From Aurantiacibacter aquimixticola (GTDB lineage: Bacteria; Pseudomonadota; Alphaproteobacteria; Sphingomonadales; Sphingomonadaceae): a stretch of DNA of 64,000 bases. Location of the stretch: assembly GCF_003605475.1 (NCBI RefSeq), contig NZ_RAHX01000001.1:620001-684000 (forward strand), given 5' to 3'. Made by a program: the position numbers and the translations under genes. How positions within the stretch are numbered: position 1 is the stretch's first letter; the number at the start of each line of letters is the position of its first letter. This document shows, piece after piece, positions 8,800 through 18,256 of this stretch. The notes below the pieces were generated by a model. It searched no databases, had not been told where the DNA came from, and worked only from the letters and a program-made list of their open reading frames with translations.

Positions 8800-9543
8800 T
8801 CATAGCGCTTCGTCCAGAACCCGGGAAAAGCAGCCGATGACGACGCGCGAAGCACCCGACTGTTTGAGCGCCTTCACACAGGCATCGCTGGTCGCCCCGC
8901 TGGTCAGCACGTCATCGACAAGCAGCACTGGCGCTCCCCGAATAGCATCCGCGCGCGCCGGATTGACCTTGATCGCGCCTTCGAGCGTGCGCGCACGCTG
9001 CCGCTTTCCAAGCCCGCCGAGCGAGGGGGTGGCACGCGTTCGCAAAAGTCCATCCACCAGTAGGTTTGCAGGCGTTCGCTTCGCCAGCTCGGTCGCCAAA
9101 AGCGCCGACTGGTTATAGCCACGCTTCCACAATCTCGTGCGATGGAGTGGTACCGGTATCGCCAGCCAGCTCTCGTCCATAGGCGGCAGGCGAGCCGCAA
9201 TCAGGCCGGCAAGCATCGGTGCCAGCGCGATCTTGCGGCCATGCTTGAAGTTCAGCACCAGTCTGCGCGCCGTGTCGTTATATAGCGTGCCAGCGGCAAT
9301 TCCATCGTGGCGTGGCCTTGCCTGCTGGCACGGCGCACAGGTCAATCCGCTCGCCGCGTCTGCTGCGAAAGGGCGCTGGCAGGCGGAGCAGGCAGGCACT
9401 CCGGGTATTGCCAGCTCTCCCCAGCATCCGGCACACAGGCCGTTCTGCGCGGCAAGGCCGTCTCCGCAGATCGGGCAACGCGGCGGATAGACGGCGTCAA
9501 CCAGCGGGGCGAGGCTTTCCGAGATTAGCTTGGCGGTGGACAT
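8800..9543 (-). CDS. comF: ComF family phosphoribosyltransferase-like protein
   Basis: 247 residues. The N-terminus has a four-cysteine zinc finger (C23/C26 in CPIC, C37/C40 in CAGC) plus further CxxC pairs (CSAC, CAPC). The C-terminal half is a type I phosphoribosyltransferase fold with the PRPP loop VLLVDDVLTSGAT. ComF helps single-stranded DNA handling during natural transformation; comEC is also in this window at 61635-63815. The ATG at 9543 is preferred over an upstream codon at 9591 because MSTAKLISE begins the family-like sequence. Confidence 0.88.
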   Translation of the reverse strand: MSTAKLISESLAPLVDAVYPPRCPICGDGLAAQNGLCAGCWGELAIPGVPACSACQRPFAADAASGLTCAPCQQARPRHDGIAAGTLYNDTARRLVLNFKHGRKIALAPMLAGLIAARLPPMDESWLAIPVPLHRTRLWKRGYNQSALLATELAKRTPANLLVDGLLRTRATPSLGGLGKRQRARTLEGAIKVNPARADAIRGAPVLLVDDVLTSGATSDACVKALKQSGASRVVIGCFSRVLDEAL

Positions 9544-9584
9544 CTGCGCTATGCTGCCCCGGGCGCGATGTGTAGGCAAGCGCC

Positions 9585-10343
9585 ATGGCATCCACTCCGC
9601 CGCGCATCTTCTCCGACAGACGACGCGTCTCTCGCCGCCAGCGGGCGCTGTCGCAGCAAACCGAGCCGGGCTTCGTCCTCGACGACATGGTCGAAGACGT
9701 GCTCGATCGACTGGCCTTTACCCGGCACGAGCCAGAACGCTCGCTCATCGTGGGCGACACCAGCGGTCGCATCGCCGCATCTCTCGAAGGCGAGGTCATT
9801 ACCCGCGACATCACCAGGCGAGACGCGCTCGATCTGGAGGCACCCTACCCGTCTTCCGACTTCGACCTCATCGCCGTCTTTGGCCTGCTCGACGCCGTGA
9901 ACGATCTGCCCGGCGCGCTCGTCCATATCCGCAACGCGCTTGCTCCCGGCGGGATGGCGATCGCCAGCTTCGTCGGCGGGGCGAGCCTCAAGGCGCTGCG
10001 ACGCGCCATGTTCGAGGCGGAGGCCGAGCGCCCGGCCGCCCGGATGCATCCGCTGATCGATCACCGTGCCGCCCCCGGACTGCTCCAGCGCGCCGGATGG
10101 GCCGATCCGGTGGTGGACAGCCACTCGCTCACGGTCCGCTATTCCTCGCTTGAGAGGCTGGTGCAGGACCTTCGCGAAATGGGCCTCGGCAACGTCCTTG
10201 CTTCGCCCGGCCCGCCGCTCACCCACGCTGCCTATCACCGTGCGCGGGACGCGTTCGCTGCGCAGGCCGATGCCGATGGCAAGGTCAGCGAGACATTCGA
10301 GATCATCACGCTGACCGGCCGCAAGTCACGCCCGCGCTTTTAG
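9585..10343 (+). CDS. SAM-dependent methyltransferase, BioC/NDUFAF5-like
   Basis: 252 residues. The SAM fold is somewhat degenerate: SLIVGDTSGRIA replaces a classical glycine-rich motif I near residue 54, followed by FDLIAVFGLLDAVNDLPGAL and the ALAPGGMAIASFVGG post-motif region. This organisation resembles the BioC/NDUFAF5 group that includes the alphaproteobacterial proteins linked to complex I assembly. The NDUFAF5-like function is inference. It is transcribed away from comF and overlaps the end of ppdK by 18 bases, tail to tail. Confidence 0.75.
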   Translation: MASTPPRIFSDRRRVSRRQRALSQQTEPGFVLDDMVEDVLDRLAFTRHEPERSLIVGDTSGRIAASLEGEVITRDITRRDALDLEAPYPSSDFDLIAVFGLLDAVNDLPGALVHIRNALAPGGMAIASFVGGASLKALRRAMFEAEAERPAARMHPLIDHRAAPGLLQRAGWADPVVDSHSLTVRYSSLERLVQDLREMGLGNVLASPGPPLTHAAYHRARDAFAAQADADGKVSETFEIITLTGRKSRPRF

Positions 10344-12998
10344 CGCCGCCTGCGCTGCGGCGAGCCGGGCAATCGGCACGCGGTAAGGCGATGCGCTGAC
10401 GTAATCGAGACCGACTTCCTCGCAGAAAGCAATGCTCTGCGGATCGCCGCCATGCTCCCCGCAAATGCCGAGCTTGATATCGCCGCGGGTGGCGCGGCCC
10501 CGCTCGGCCGCGAGCTCCACAAGCTGGCCGACGCCATCGATATCGAGGCTGACAAAGGGGTCGCGCGCGTAAATGCCTTTCTCGACATAGGGGCCGAGGA
10601 AGCGTCCCGCATCGTCGCGGCTGACGCCGAGCGCAGTTTGCGTGAGATCATTCGTGCCGAAGCTGAAGAAGCGCGCTTCATTGGCGATTTCGCCTGCCAT
10701 GAGCGCGGCGCGCGGCAATTCGATCATTGTGCCGACCAGGTAATCTACGCGCGCGCCTCTCTCTGCGAAGACCTCTTCGGCCACGCGGTCCACCAGCACG
10801 CGCAGGATTTCCAGCTCGCGCCGCGAAGCAACAAGCGGGATCATGATTTCGGGGACGACCGGCTCTCCACCGTCCCCGGTGACCTCGCACGCCGCCTCGA
10901 AGATCGCGCGCGCCTGCATCTCGTAGATTTCGGGAAAGGTGATGCCCAAGCGGCAACCGCGATGGCCGAGCATCGGGTTGAATTCGTGAAGCTCACTCGC
11001 CCTGCGCTTGAGGTGATCGGCGCTCACATTCAGCTCGTCGGCAAGCGCGTCGAATTCCTCATCGCGCGTCGGCATGAATTCGTGCAGCGGCGGATCGAGC
11101 AGGCGGATCGTGCAGGGCAGGCCCGCCATGGTGCGGAAGATTTCGGCAAAGTCGCCGCGCTGTTCGGGCAACAGGCGGTCGAGCGCGGCGCGCCTTCCAG
11201 CTTCGTCATCGGCTAGGATCATGGCGCGCACGGCGCTGATGCGGCCTGCGTCGAAGAACATGTGCTCGGTGCGGCAAAGGCCGATACCCTCCGCTCCGAA
11301 CTGGCGCGCCGTGCGGCAATCCTCGGGCGTTTCGGCATTGGTGCGAACGCCCATGCGGCGATGGCGGTCCGCCCATTCCATCAGCGTGCCGAAGTCGCCT
11401 TCCATCTGCGGTTCGATGGTCGCGACCCGGCCAGCCATGATCTCGCCCGCCGCGCCATCCAGCGTCAGCACGTCGCCTTCCTGCAGCTCCCGATCCCCGA
11501 TGCGCAGCGTGCGCGTGGCAAGGTTGATCGAGACGGCGGAGGCCCCGGAAACGCAGGGCCGACCCATTCCCCGTGCAACGACGGCGGCGTGCGACGTCAT
11601 ACCGCCACGAGCGGTGAGGATGCCCTTCGCCGCGTGCATGCCGTGGATGTCTTCGGGGCTGGTCTCGACACGGACGAGGATGACGGCTTCCTCACGCTTG
11701 GCCCACAGTTCCGCCGTGTCGGCATCAAGCACGATCTTGCCGGACGCCGCGCCGGGAGAAGCAGGCAGCCCCTTCGCCAACACATCTCGCGCCGCATCCG
11801 GATCCAGCGTCGGGTGCAGCAGCTGATCAAGCGCCATGGGATCGACGCGCAGAATGGCGGTTTCCTCGTCAATCAGCCCCTCGGCCACCATGTCCACCGC
11901 CATTTTCAGCGCGGCCTTGGCGGTGCGCTTGCCATTGCGGGTTTGCAACATCCACAGCGTGCCTTCCTGCACGGTGAATTCGATATCCTGCATATCCTTG
12001 TAGTGCGTTTCGAGCAGGTCGAAGACGCGCGCCAGTTCTGCAAATGCGTCCGGCATCGCCTCTTCCATGCTTGGAAGGGTCGCCCCGGCGGCCTCGCGGC
12101 GCGCTCTTGTCAGATATTGCGGCGTGCGTATGCCGGCGACCACGTCCTCGCCCTGCGCGTTGACCAGCCACTCGCCGTAATAGGCGCGTTCGCCGGTGGA
12201 GGGATCGCGGGTGAAGGCGACGCCAGTCGCGCTCGTCTCGCCCATATTGCCGAACACCATCGCCTGCACGTTGACGGCTGTGCCCCAGTCGGACGGGATG
12301 TCGTTGAGGCGGCGATAGACCTTGGCGCGGTCCGCATCCCAGCTCTCGAATACGGCGGCGATGGCACCCCAAAGCTGCTCCTGCACGTCCTGCGGAAACG
12401 GTTCGCTCCGCTCCCGCTCGACGATGGCCTTGTACTCGGCGACAAGCGCCTGAAGGTCTTTCGCTTCGAGTTCGGTATCGCTGAAATAGCCGCGATCTTC
12501 CTTGGCGATTTCCAGCGCTTCCTCGAAAAGGCCGTGCTCCACGCCCAGCACGACGTCGGAATACATCTGGATGAAGCGGCGATAGCTGTCCCAGGCGAAG
12601 CGCTTGTGGCCGCTATTGGCGGCAAGCCCTTCCACCGTCGCGTCGTTCAGGCCGAGATTGAGCACCGTGTCCATCATCCCCGGCATGGAGACGCGCGCGC
12701 CGGAGCGCACGGATACGAGCAGCGGATCGCCAGCATCGCCCAGCCGCTTGCCGACGGCGCGCTCGATATGGGCGATGGCGTTCGCGACGTCGGCGCGCAG
12801 CTTGTCGCTGAAGGCTTCGCCTTCGTTCAGGTAGCGGACCGACTCTTCCGTCGTGATGGTGAAGCCAGGTGGCACCGGCAGGCCGATGCTGGCCATCTCC
12901 GCGAGGTTGGCCCCTTTGCCGCCAGTGACGGTCTTGTCCCGCTGGCGCGGATCGTCATGCCGGGCGTCACCGCCGAAGGGGTAGACCGTTTGCATCAT
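10326..12998 (-). CDS. ppdK: pyruvate, phosphate dikinase
   Basis: 890 residues, interconverting pyruvate, ATP and Pi with PEP, AMP and PPi. Domains in order: N-terminal ATP-grasp (GGKGANLAEM, PPGFTIT, SVRSGARVSMPGMMDT), the central swivelling phosphohistidine domain with the catalytic histidine at about H470 in GGMTSHAAVVARGMG, and the C-terminal PEP-binding TIM barrel (GIGLCRTEHMFF, SFGTNDLTQ, CGEHGGDP with the catalytic cysteine). Length is typical. The start is ATG at 12998. A very long antisense open frame runs opposite it, but that is a by-product of GC-rich codon usage. Confidence 0.97.
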   Translation of the reverse strand: MMQTVYPFGGDARHDDPRQRDKTVTGGKGANLAEMASIGLPVPPGFTITTEESVRYLNEGEAFSDKLRADVANAIAHIERAVGKRLGDAGDPLLVSVRSGARVSMPGMMDTVLNLGLNDATVEGLAANSGHKRFAWDSYRRFIQMYSDVVLGVEHGLFEEALEIAKEDRGYFSDTELEAKDLQALVAEYKAIVERERSEPFPQDVQEQLWGAIAAVFESWDADRAKVYRRLNDIPSDWGTAVNVQAMVFGNMGETSATGVAFTRDPSTGERAYYGEWLVNAQGEDVVAGIRTPQYLTRARREAAGATLPSMEEAMPDAFAELARVFDLLETHYKDMQDIEFTVQEGTLWMLQTRNGKRTAKAALKMAVDMVAEGLIDEETAILRVDPMALDQLLHPTLDPDAARDVLAKGLPASPGAASGKIVLDADTAELWAKREEAVILVRVETSPEDIHGMHAAKGILTARGGMTSHAAVVARGMGRPCVSGASAVSINLATRTLRIGDRELQEGDVLTLDGAAGEIMAGRVATIEPQMEGDFGTLMEWADRHRRMGVRTNAETPEDCRTARQFGAEGIGLCRTEHMFFDAGRISAVRAMILADDEAGRRAALDRLLPEQRGDFAEIFRTMAGLPCTIRLLDPPLHEFMPTRDEEFDALADELNVSADHLKRRASELHEFNPMLGHRGCRLGITFPEIYEMQARAIFEAACEVTGDGGEPVVPEIMIPLVASRRELEILRVLVDRVAEEVFAERGARVDYLVGTMIELPRAALMAGEIANEARFFSFGTNDLTQTALGVSRDDAGRFLGPYVEKGIYARDPFVSLDIDGVGQLVELAAERGRATRGDIKLGICGEHGGDPQSIAFCEEVGLDYVSASPYRVPIARLAAAQAALKARA

Positions 12999-13118
12999 CG
13001 AAGAGCCTCGAAGGTGTTACAGAGAAGTGCGATTTTGTGAACCTTTGGGAGTGACGGCAACGCATTGAAACACGGGGAGTTTCCGAGGTTTTCGCTCGTT
13101 CGGAGTGTTACCTTCCCT

Positions 13119-15527
13119 TCAGCCCTCGATTTTGGAGAAGTCGGCCACCTGGTGGACGGCCGCGCGGAAGCGGTCGAGCAGGGACAGTCGCGCGGAGCGT
13201 CTGGCAGGATCCTCGTCATTCACCGTCACCTCGTCGAAAAACGCATCGATCGGCGAGCGCAGGGATGCGAGCGCGGCCATGGCAGCGGCGAAGTCTTCCT
13301 TCGCAATCGCCGCTTCGGCCTTCGGTTCGGCAGCATCGAGCGCGTCGATCAACGCCTTTTCCGCAGGTTCGGGCGTGTAGGAAAGACCGTCAGTGCGAAC
13401 CGCTTTGGCCTGTTCGGCATAGATTTCGCGCATGTCGGGATCGTCGACATTGTCGAGCGGGTCTTCATTGCCGGTATGTTCCGGCTCTGCGGACCAGTCC
13501 TCTTTCTTCAGGATATTGGCCGCCCGCTTGTATCCGGCGAGGAGGTTTTCGCCATCGTCGGTGTCGATATAGGACTGGAGCGCGTGGACGCGGGCAAGCA
13601 AGCGCACGAGATCGTCCTCTCCGCCGAGTGCGAACACGGCGTCGATCAAGTCGTGGCGGACGCCCGCCTCGCGCTGCTGGACTTTGAGGCGGTCGAAAAG
13701 GAAAAGATAGACTTCAGCTGCAAGATAGCGCGAACGTCTAATCTGTTCTTCATTGACCGGCTCATGCGCTTTCCAGACTTCACGCGCGGCCGCGACCATA
13801 ATATCTGCCATGTTTTCACGCGAAAGCACGGCTCCTTTCGCCGTTTCGAGCAATGCGCCAAGCTTTGCGGTGTGACTTTGATCTATCTTTCGAATGAACA
13901 CAGAAGCGATTTCGGTGAACACGAAACGTGCATCGAACCGGAGATCGTTCTCGATCATGCTTGCTATGATCGCGAGGCCCGCCCGGCGAAGAGCGAACGG
14001 ATCCTTTGAGCCTGTTGGCTTTTCGTCAATTGCGAAAAATCCAAACAGCGTATCCAGCTTATCCGCCAGCGATACCGCCACCGTCACCGGCGCGGTAGGC
14101 ACGTCGTCGCCCTGCCCGACAGGCTTGTAATGATCGCGGATTGCGTCGGCGACTTCATCCGGCAGGCCCTCGGCGCGGGCGTAATAGCCGCCCATCAAGC
14201 CCTGCAGTTCGGGAAACTCGCCGACCATCTCGGTGACCAGATCGGCCTTGGCGAGGCGCGCGGCCTGGTCGGCCAGATCGGCGAGCTCGGCTCTATCTTC
14301 GTCATACCCGCGCAGGCGGGGGTCCAACTGACCTTCGTCATTCGAGCCGCCAGTGTCACTTGGATTCCCGCCTTCGCGGGAATGACGAGAGGTGGCTGTG
14401 ACGATCCCCTCCTCGACCAGCCAGCGCGCCAGCTTCGCCACCCGCTCGACCTTGTCGGCGACGGTGCCCAGCTTCTCGTGAAAGGTAATCCGCTCCAGCT
14501 TCTTCGCATGTTCGCGCAGCGGGGTCTTGCGGTCCATCTCCCAGAAGAAGCGCGCATCTGAGAGCCGCGCAGCGAGCACCTTGCGGTTGCCTTCGACAAC
14601 GACGGCGGGATCCTCGGCCGCGATATTGGCGGTGCAGATGAAGGCGTTGGCGAGCTGGCTCTGGTCGTTCTCGCAGACGAAATATTTCTGGTTCACCCGC
14701 GCGGTGAGCTGGATGACTTCGGGCGGCACATCAAGGAAATCGTCCTCGAAACGGCCGAGTAGCGGCACCGGCCATTCGGTTAGCCCTGCATTCTCGACCA
14801 CCAGCACCTCATCCTCGACCAATTTCAGGCCCGCCTCTGAAGCGACCTTCGCTGCGCCATCACGGATAAGCGTCGCGCGCTCCTCGTGATCGACGATGAC
14901 ATGGCCCGCGCGCAGTTTCATCGCGTAATCGTCGGCGTTGCCGATGGTGATATCGCCTTGGTGATGAAAGCGATGGCCAAGCGTTACCGCGCCGCTCGTT
15001 ACCCCGTGCACTTCGCATTCGACCACGTCGTCGCCCAGAAGCGCCATGATGCCCGAGAGCGGGCGCACCCAGCGCAGACTCTCGGTGGAAATGGACGCCG
15101 CGCCCCAACGCATCGACTTAGGCCAGCTGAAATCGCGGATGATCGTCGGGATGGCCTCGGCCAGCAGGTCGCGCATCGCCCTGCCCGGCACGTTCTTCAT
15201 TGCGAAATAGGTCTCGCGGCCCTTCACATCACGCGTTTCGAGATCGTCCCGCGTCACGCCCAGTTTGCGGCAGAAGCCATCCACCGCCTGGTCCGGCGCA
15301 CCGACGGGCGGGCCCTTGGCCTCCTCGCTCACAGCCTCGGTCGCGTCGGGCAGGTCGCGCGCGATCAGCGCCAGGCGACGGGGTGTGGACCAGATCGTCA
15401 ACGCGCCGACGCTTACGCCAGCTGCCTCCATCTCACGGCGGAACAGTTTTTCGAGTTCGGCACGCGCGCCCGCCTGCATCCGCGCGGGAATTTCTTCGGA
15501 GCGAAGTTCGAGAAGGAAGGCGCTCAC
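13119..15527 (-). CDS. glyS: glycyl-tRNA synthetase beta subunit, with in-frame repeat insertion
   Basis: 802 residues; the beta chain of the alpha2-beta2 glycyl-tRNA synthetase, supplying tRNA recognition. The family N-terminus [14 protein letters not shown] is present, with HD-type and anticodon-binding regions further on (about 440-800). The start is GTG at 15527, overlapping the TGA of glyQ as GTGA. Residues about 380-410 (HSREGGNP ... DPRLRGYD) are not family sequence: they translate a 90-bp inverted-repeat element that leaves the frame open. The protein is longer than usual for this subunit, partly because of that insertion. Confidence 0.95.
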   Translation of the reverse strand: MSAFLLELRSEEIPARMQAGARAELEKLFRREMEAAGVSVGALTIWSTPRRLALIARDLPDATEAVSEEAKGPPVGAPDQAVDGFCRKLGVTRDDLETRDVKGRETYFAMKNVPGRAMRDLLAEAIPTIIRDFSWPKSMRWGAASISTESLRWVRPLSGIMALLGDDVVECEVHGVTSGAVTLGHRFHHQGDITIGNADDYAMKLRAGHVIVDHEERATLIRDGAAKVASEAGLKLVEDEVLVVENAGLTEWPVPLLGRFEDDFLDVPPEVIQLTARVNQKYFVCENDQSQLANAFICTANIAAEDPAVVVEGNRKVLAARLSDARFFWEMDRKTPLREHAKKLERITFHEKLGTVADKVERVAKLARWLVEEGIVTATSRHSREGGNPSDTGGSNDEGQLDPRLRGYDEDRAELADLADQAARLAKADLVTEMVGEFPELQGLMGGYYARAEGLPDEVADAIRDHYKPVGQGDDVPTAPVTVAVSLADKLDTLFGFFAIDEKPTGSKDPFALRRAGLAIIASMIENDLRFDARFVFTEIASVFIRKIDQSHTAKLGALLETAKGAVLSRENMADIMVAAAREVWKAHEPVNEEQIRRSRYLAAEVYLFLFDRLKVQQREAGVRHDLIDAVFALGGEDDLVRLLARVHALQSYIDTDDGENLLAGYKRAANILKKEDWSAEPEHTGNEDPLDNVDDPDMREIYAEQAKAVRTDGLSYTPEPAEKALIDALDAAEPKAEAAIAKEDFAAAMAALASLRSPIDAFFDEVTVNDEDPARRSARLSLLDRFRAAVHQVADFSKIEG
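14299..14388. repeat. REPIN/MITE-like inverted repeat inside glyS
   Basis: Two 31-base arms face each other: TCGTCATACCCGCGCAGGCG onward at 14299-14329, and, on the opposite strand, TCGTCATTCCCGCGAAGGCG onward at 14358-14388. They match at about 26 of 31 positions. Each arm is itself a small palindrome of the ATTCCCGC...GCGGGAAT type known from dispersed bacterial repeats. Total length is 90 bp, i.e. 30 codons, so the host gene stays in frame. It encodes the recognisable HSREGGNP peptide. Confidence 0.85.
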
Positions 15528-16471
15528 AGCGACCACTCCGGAAATTTCTCTTTCCACTCCGGTGTCATCACCTCGGCATACTTCTCGCAACTCCCGCGAG
15601 CGAGATCGCGGACGCGCGCCATGTAGCTGGCGCGTTCCTGCACGCTGATGACGCCGCGAGCCTGGAGCAGATTGAACAGATGGCTGGCTTCCACCGCCTG
15701 TTCGTAGGCGGCGATGGGAACCTCATGCGCGATGGCGTTGCGGCACTCCGCCTCCGCCTTGTTGAACAGGTCGAACAGGGCATCGGTATCGGCGATCTCG
15801 AAGTTCCACTTCGACATCTGCCTCTCGTTCTCGAGAAAGACCTGCCCGTAGCTGTAGCCCTGAATTTTTGTCTGCCCTACCGCTTCGCTGCTTGAGGGCG
15901 AGTTGAAATTCAGATCGTAGACGTTGTCGACGCCCTGAATGTACATGGCCAGGCGTTCGAGGCCGTAAGTCAGCTCGCCTGCCACCGGCTTGCAGTCGAA
16001 ACCACCCATCTGCTGGAAATAGGTGAACTGGGTGACTTCCATCCCGTCGCACCAGACTTCCCAGCCAAGGCCCCAGGCGCCCAGCGTCGGGCTTTCCCAG
16101 TCGTCCTCGACAAAGCGAATATCGTGCTTGAGTGGATCCACGCCGATCACACGCAGGCTTTCGAGATAAAGATCCTGGATGTCGGGCGGGCTCGGCTTCA
16201 GGATCACCTGATACTGGTAATAGTGCTGCAGCCGGTTGGGATTTTCGCCGTAACGGCCATCGGTCGGGCGGCGCGAAGGCTGCACGAAGGCGGCGTTCCA
16301 CGGCTCGGGCCCCAACGCGCGCAGTGTCGTCGCGGTGTGAAACGTGCCTGCGCCCATACGCATGTCGTAAGGCTGGAGGATGAGGCAGCCTTGCGCGCTC
16401 CAGAAATCATGCAGCGCAAGGATCATGTCCTGGAAGCTTTTCGCGGGGTTCCGGGCGGGCGTGCTGCTCAT
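15524..16471 (-). CDS. glyQ: glycyl-tRNA synthetase alpha subunit
   Basis: 315 residues, class IIc catalytic subunit. Characteristic sequences: [14 protein letters not shown] near the N-terminus, [27 protein letters not shown]-like [38 protein letters not shown] and NVYDL...[15 protein letters not shown]. The ATG at 16471 is chosen over a TTG four codons upstream. It forms an operon with glyS through a 4-bp overlap. Between VYDL and YGQVF there are about nine more residues than in the E. coli protein; the DNA there is an imperfect inverted repeat (15860-15913). Confidence 0.95.
   Translation of the reverse strand: MSSTPARNPAKSFQDMILALHDFWSAQGCLILQPYDMRMGAGTFHTATTLRALGPEPWNAAFVQPSRRPTDGRYGENPNRLQHYYQYQVILKPSPPDIQDLYLESLRVIGVDPLKHDIRFVEDDWESPTLGAWGLGWEVWCDGMEVTQFTYFQQMGGFDCKPVAGELTYGLERLAMYIQGVDNVYDLNFNSPSSSEAVGQTKIQGYSYGQVFLENERQMSKWNFEIADTDALFDLFNKAEAECRNAIAHEVPIAAYEQAVEASHLFNLLQARGVISVQERASYMARVRDLARGSCEKYAEVMTPEWKEKFPEWSL
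15860..15913. repeat. imperfect inverted repeat inside glyQ
   Basis: CTGAATTT at 15860 is mirrored by AAATTCAG ending at 15913, and inner GCCCT by AGGGC, giving a 54-bp (18-codon) inverted repeat within the coding sequence. It translates into a serine-rich stretch ([12 protein letters not shown]) where related proteins are shorter. A second small in-frame insertion is possible but less convincing than the one in glyS. Confidence 0.35.
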
Positions 16472-16565
16472 GGTGCGGCGCAATGGCGGATGGGTTTTGC
16501 AGCGTCAATGGCGCGTAGGCGACAGCGGTTGACAGGAGGGCGGCGATGCGGCTGAAATATGCCGC

Positions 16566-17537
16566 ATGGTCCATCGTTTCCTTGCTTCGGCCCTTGGTGC
16601 GCTCGCTGCCTTCATGGCCGCGGCGCCGCTCGGCGCGCAGGACGCCCCGATCGATTACAGCTTTACGCAGGATTACGAGCCCTCGCCCGCCATGTGGATC
16701 CTGTCCGACGAGGACACGACGATCTACATGCTCGGCACGTTCCACGCGCTCCCCCGCGGTTTCAAATGGCGCAGCGAGCGGATCGAGGCGATTATCGAGG
16801 AGGCCGATACGCTGGTGCTGGAAAGCAGCGATTACGACCAGCAATTGTCGATGATCGACATGGACCGCAAGCTCCAAGCGCGAATTGCCGCGCGCACCCC
16901 CACCTCCAATCGCCTGTCGAGCGCTGCGCGTCTGCGCTGGGAGCGGCTTGTCGGCATGACGGAACTGGACTTCGCGACGGTGGACGAGATGCCAGTCCTG
17001 CTCGCATTGTTGGCCATCGGCGTTACGGGCGACGGCTCGCAGGCCGGAGGGGAGTCGCTCGGCGCATATGGCGTCGAGACCGTGCTCGAGCGGGAATTCC
17101 GGGCGCGCGACAAGCCGATCCTGTCGATCGAGGATTCGGGAGAGGTCATGTACAGCCTGTTCCGCCAGGACGGCCCCGCCATCGTGGCAGAACTCGACAG
17201 CAAGCTGACCGAATGGGACGGGCAGTCGCTCTATGCGTTCTACGATGAAGGTTTCGTGCGCGAAACGGGCGACGATTACTGGCGCGAAGAGCACAATTGG
17301 GCACAGGGCATCGTCGCCGACGATTTCGACATGGGCTTCGGCGATGGGCGGATCGGCCGTGCCTTCGACACCAACCTGCTCGATCGCCGCAACGCGGCCT
17401 GGGCCGAATGGGTGCAGACCCGGCTGGGCGAACCCGGCACGGTGCTGCTGGCTGTGGGCGCAGGCCATTTCGAAGGCGATGCCTCGCTGCTCACCATGTT
17501 GGCGCAGCGCGGGCTGATCGCACGACGTCTCGATTGA
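16566..17537 (+). CDS. TraB/GumN family protein A (exported)
   Basis: 323 residues with an N-terminal signal peptide ending near AAPLGAQ. Family hallmarks: YMLGTFHALP with H60, E86 in TLVLESSD, and the C-terminal GAGHFEGD with H301. The TraB/GumN/TIKI fold is proposed to be a metal-dependent protease related to erythromycin esterase-like enzymes; the bacterial substrate is not known. The start is ATG at 16566, transcribed away from glyQ. It is the first of three TraB/GumN genes in this 6-kb region and the most distant from the other two in sequence and position. Confidence 0.82.
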   Translation: MVHRFLASALGALAAFMAAAPLGAQDAPIDYSFTQDYEPSPAMWILSDEDTTIYMLGTFHALPRGFKWRSERIEAIIEEADTLVLESSDYDQQLSMIDMDRKLQARIAARTPTSNRLSSAARLRWERLVGMTELDFATVDEMPVLLALLAIGVTGDGSQAGGESLGAYGVETVLEREFRARDKPILSIEDSGEVMYSLFRQDGPAIVAELDSKLTEWDGQSLYAFYDEGFVRETGDDYWREEHNWAQGIVADDFDMGFGDGRIGRAFDTNLLDRRNAAWAEWVQTRLGEPGTVLLAVGAGHFEGDASLLTMLAQRGLIARRLD

Positions 17538-17750
17538 TCGGGCCTTTCCGGGGCGGTGTCCCGACCTTCGAATCGAGCCTTCTCCTTTGCGCGATTCGAG
17601 TGCGATTCGCTAATTTCTCATCGCCAGGCGCGGCTTGGTGATCGTGCCTCGCTGCGCAACCTGGCCGAAATTGACCAAGCGCCATCTCTTTTAATTTCAG
17701 ATGCTTGCTGCACGCCAGGTCATGTCTACAGCACTTTTTGTCAGATAATG
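17538..17750. other. gene-free stretch after TraB/GumN gene A
   Basis: No convincing coding sequence on either strand; the open frames here are short and have no signal, motif or ribosome binding site. A weak TCGGG...CCCGA hairpin near 17538-17566 could end transcription of the upstream gene, and GCGATTCG occurs twice within 20 bases near 17592-17611. Together with the promoter that follows, this is the longest gene-free gap in the window (about 307 bases). Confidence 0.5.
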
Positions 17751-17779
17751 TTGACATCGGAAAGTCGACGCGACATAAA
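17751..17779 (+). promoter_or_regulatory. sigma-70-type promoter for the UrcA gene
   Basis: TTGACA at 17751-17756, a 17-base spacer, then CATAAA at 17774-17779. The predicted start would leave a leader of about 58 bases before the ATG at 17845. The sequence TGACATCGGAAAG overlapping the -35 recurs as TGACATTCGGAAAG at 17792-17805, inside the leader, so the pair may be an operator. Confidence 0.5.
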
Positions 17780-17844
17780 GTAAGGGCAACCTGACATTCG
17801 GAAAGGTTGAACTGACATACTGACTAGCTTACAGGACATGACCC

Positions 17845-18174
17845 ATGCGCAAGACCTTCATCGCCATCGCCGCCGCTTCCGCCATCTTCGCCGCTCCCGC
17901 AGCGGCTCAGGATGCCGCTGAGGACGTCACCATCGCGGTGCAGACCGACGACCTCGATCTGACCGACACCGCCGATCAGGACCGTCTCGACGCTCGCGTC
18001 GAAACCGCCATCCGCCAGGCCTGCCGCAGCGGTGGCCGTGATCTCACTTCGCGCCGCGTCGAGGCCGCCTGCCGGAATGCACTGGCCGACAGCATCGCCC
18101 CGCGTGTCGAGCTGGCCATCATCGACGCCAACGCACCGCGCCTCGCGGCGCTCGATCTCGAACCGGGCGCCTGA
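17845..18174 (+). CDS. UrcA family protein (exported)
   Basis: 109 residues: a clean signal peptide (MRKTFIAIAAAS...AAPAAAQ), then the UrcA-type core VQTDDLDLTDTADQDRLDARVETAIRQAC with a second cysteine in EAACRNA. UrcA proteins are small periplasmic proteins of unknown function found mainly in sphingomonads and caulobacters; the two cysteines probably form a disulfide. It has its own promoter and precedes the cluster of small membrane proteins by about 80 bases. Confidence 0.75.
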   Translation: MRKTFIAIAAASAIFAAPAAAQDAAEDVTIAVQTDDLDLTDTADQDRLDARVETAIRQACRSGGRDLTSRRVEAACRNALADSIAPRVELAIIDANAPRLAALDLEPGA

Positions 18175-18256
18175 TCGCCGGACATGACCACAACCACCCC
18201 GTCCCTCGCCGCATAGTCCACCACGCGGCGAGGGGCACCAGACAGGGGAAGACCAC

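Noticed and set aside
11262..13040. A 592-codon open frame on the plus strand opposite ppdK.
   Set aside because: It is antisense to a complete, motif-rich ppdK, has no recognisable domain, and such frames are expected opposite GC-rich genes.
17556..17783. A 75-codon open frame in the gap after TraB/GumN gene A.
   Set aside because: No ribosome binding site, no domain, and it runs through the predicted UrcA promoter.
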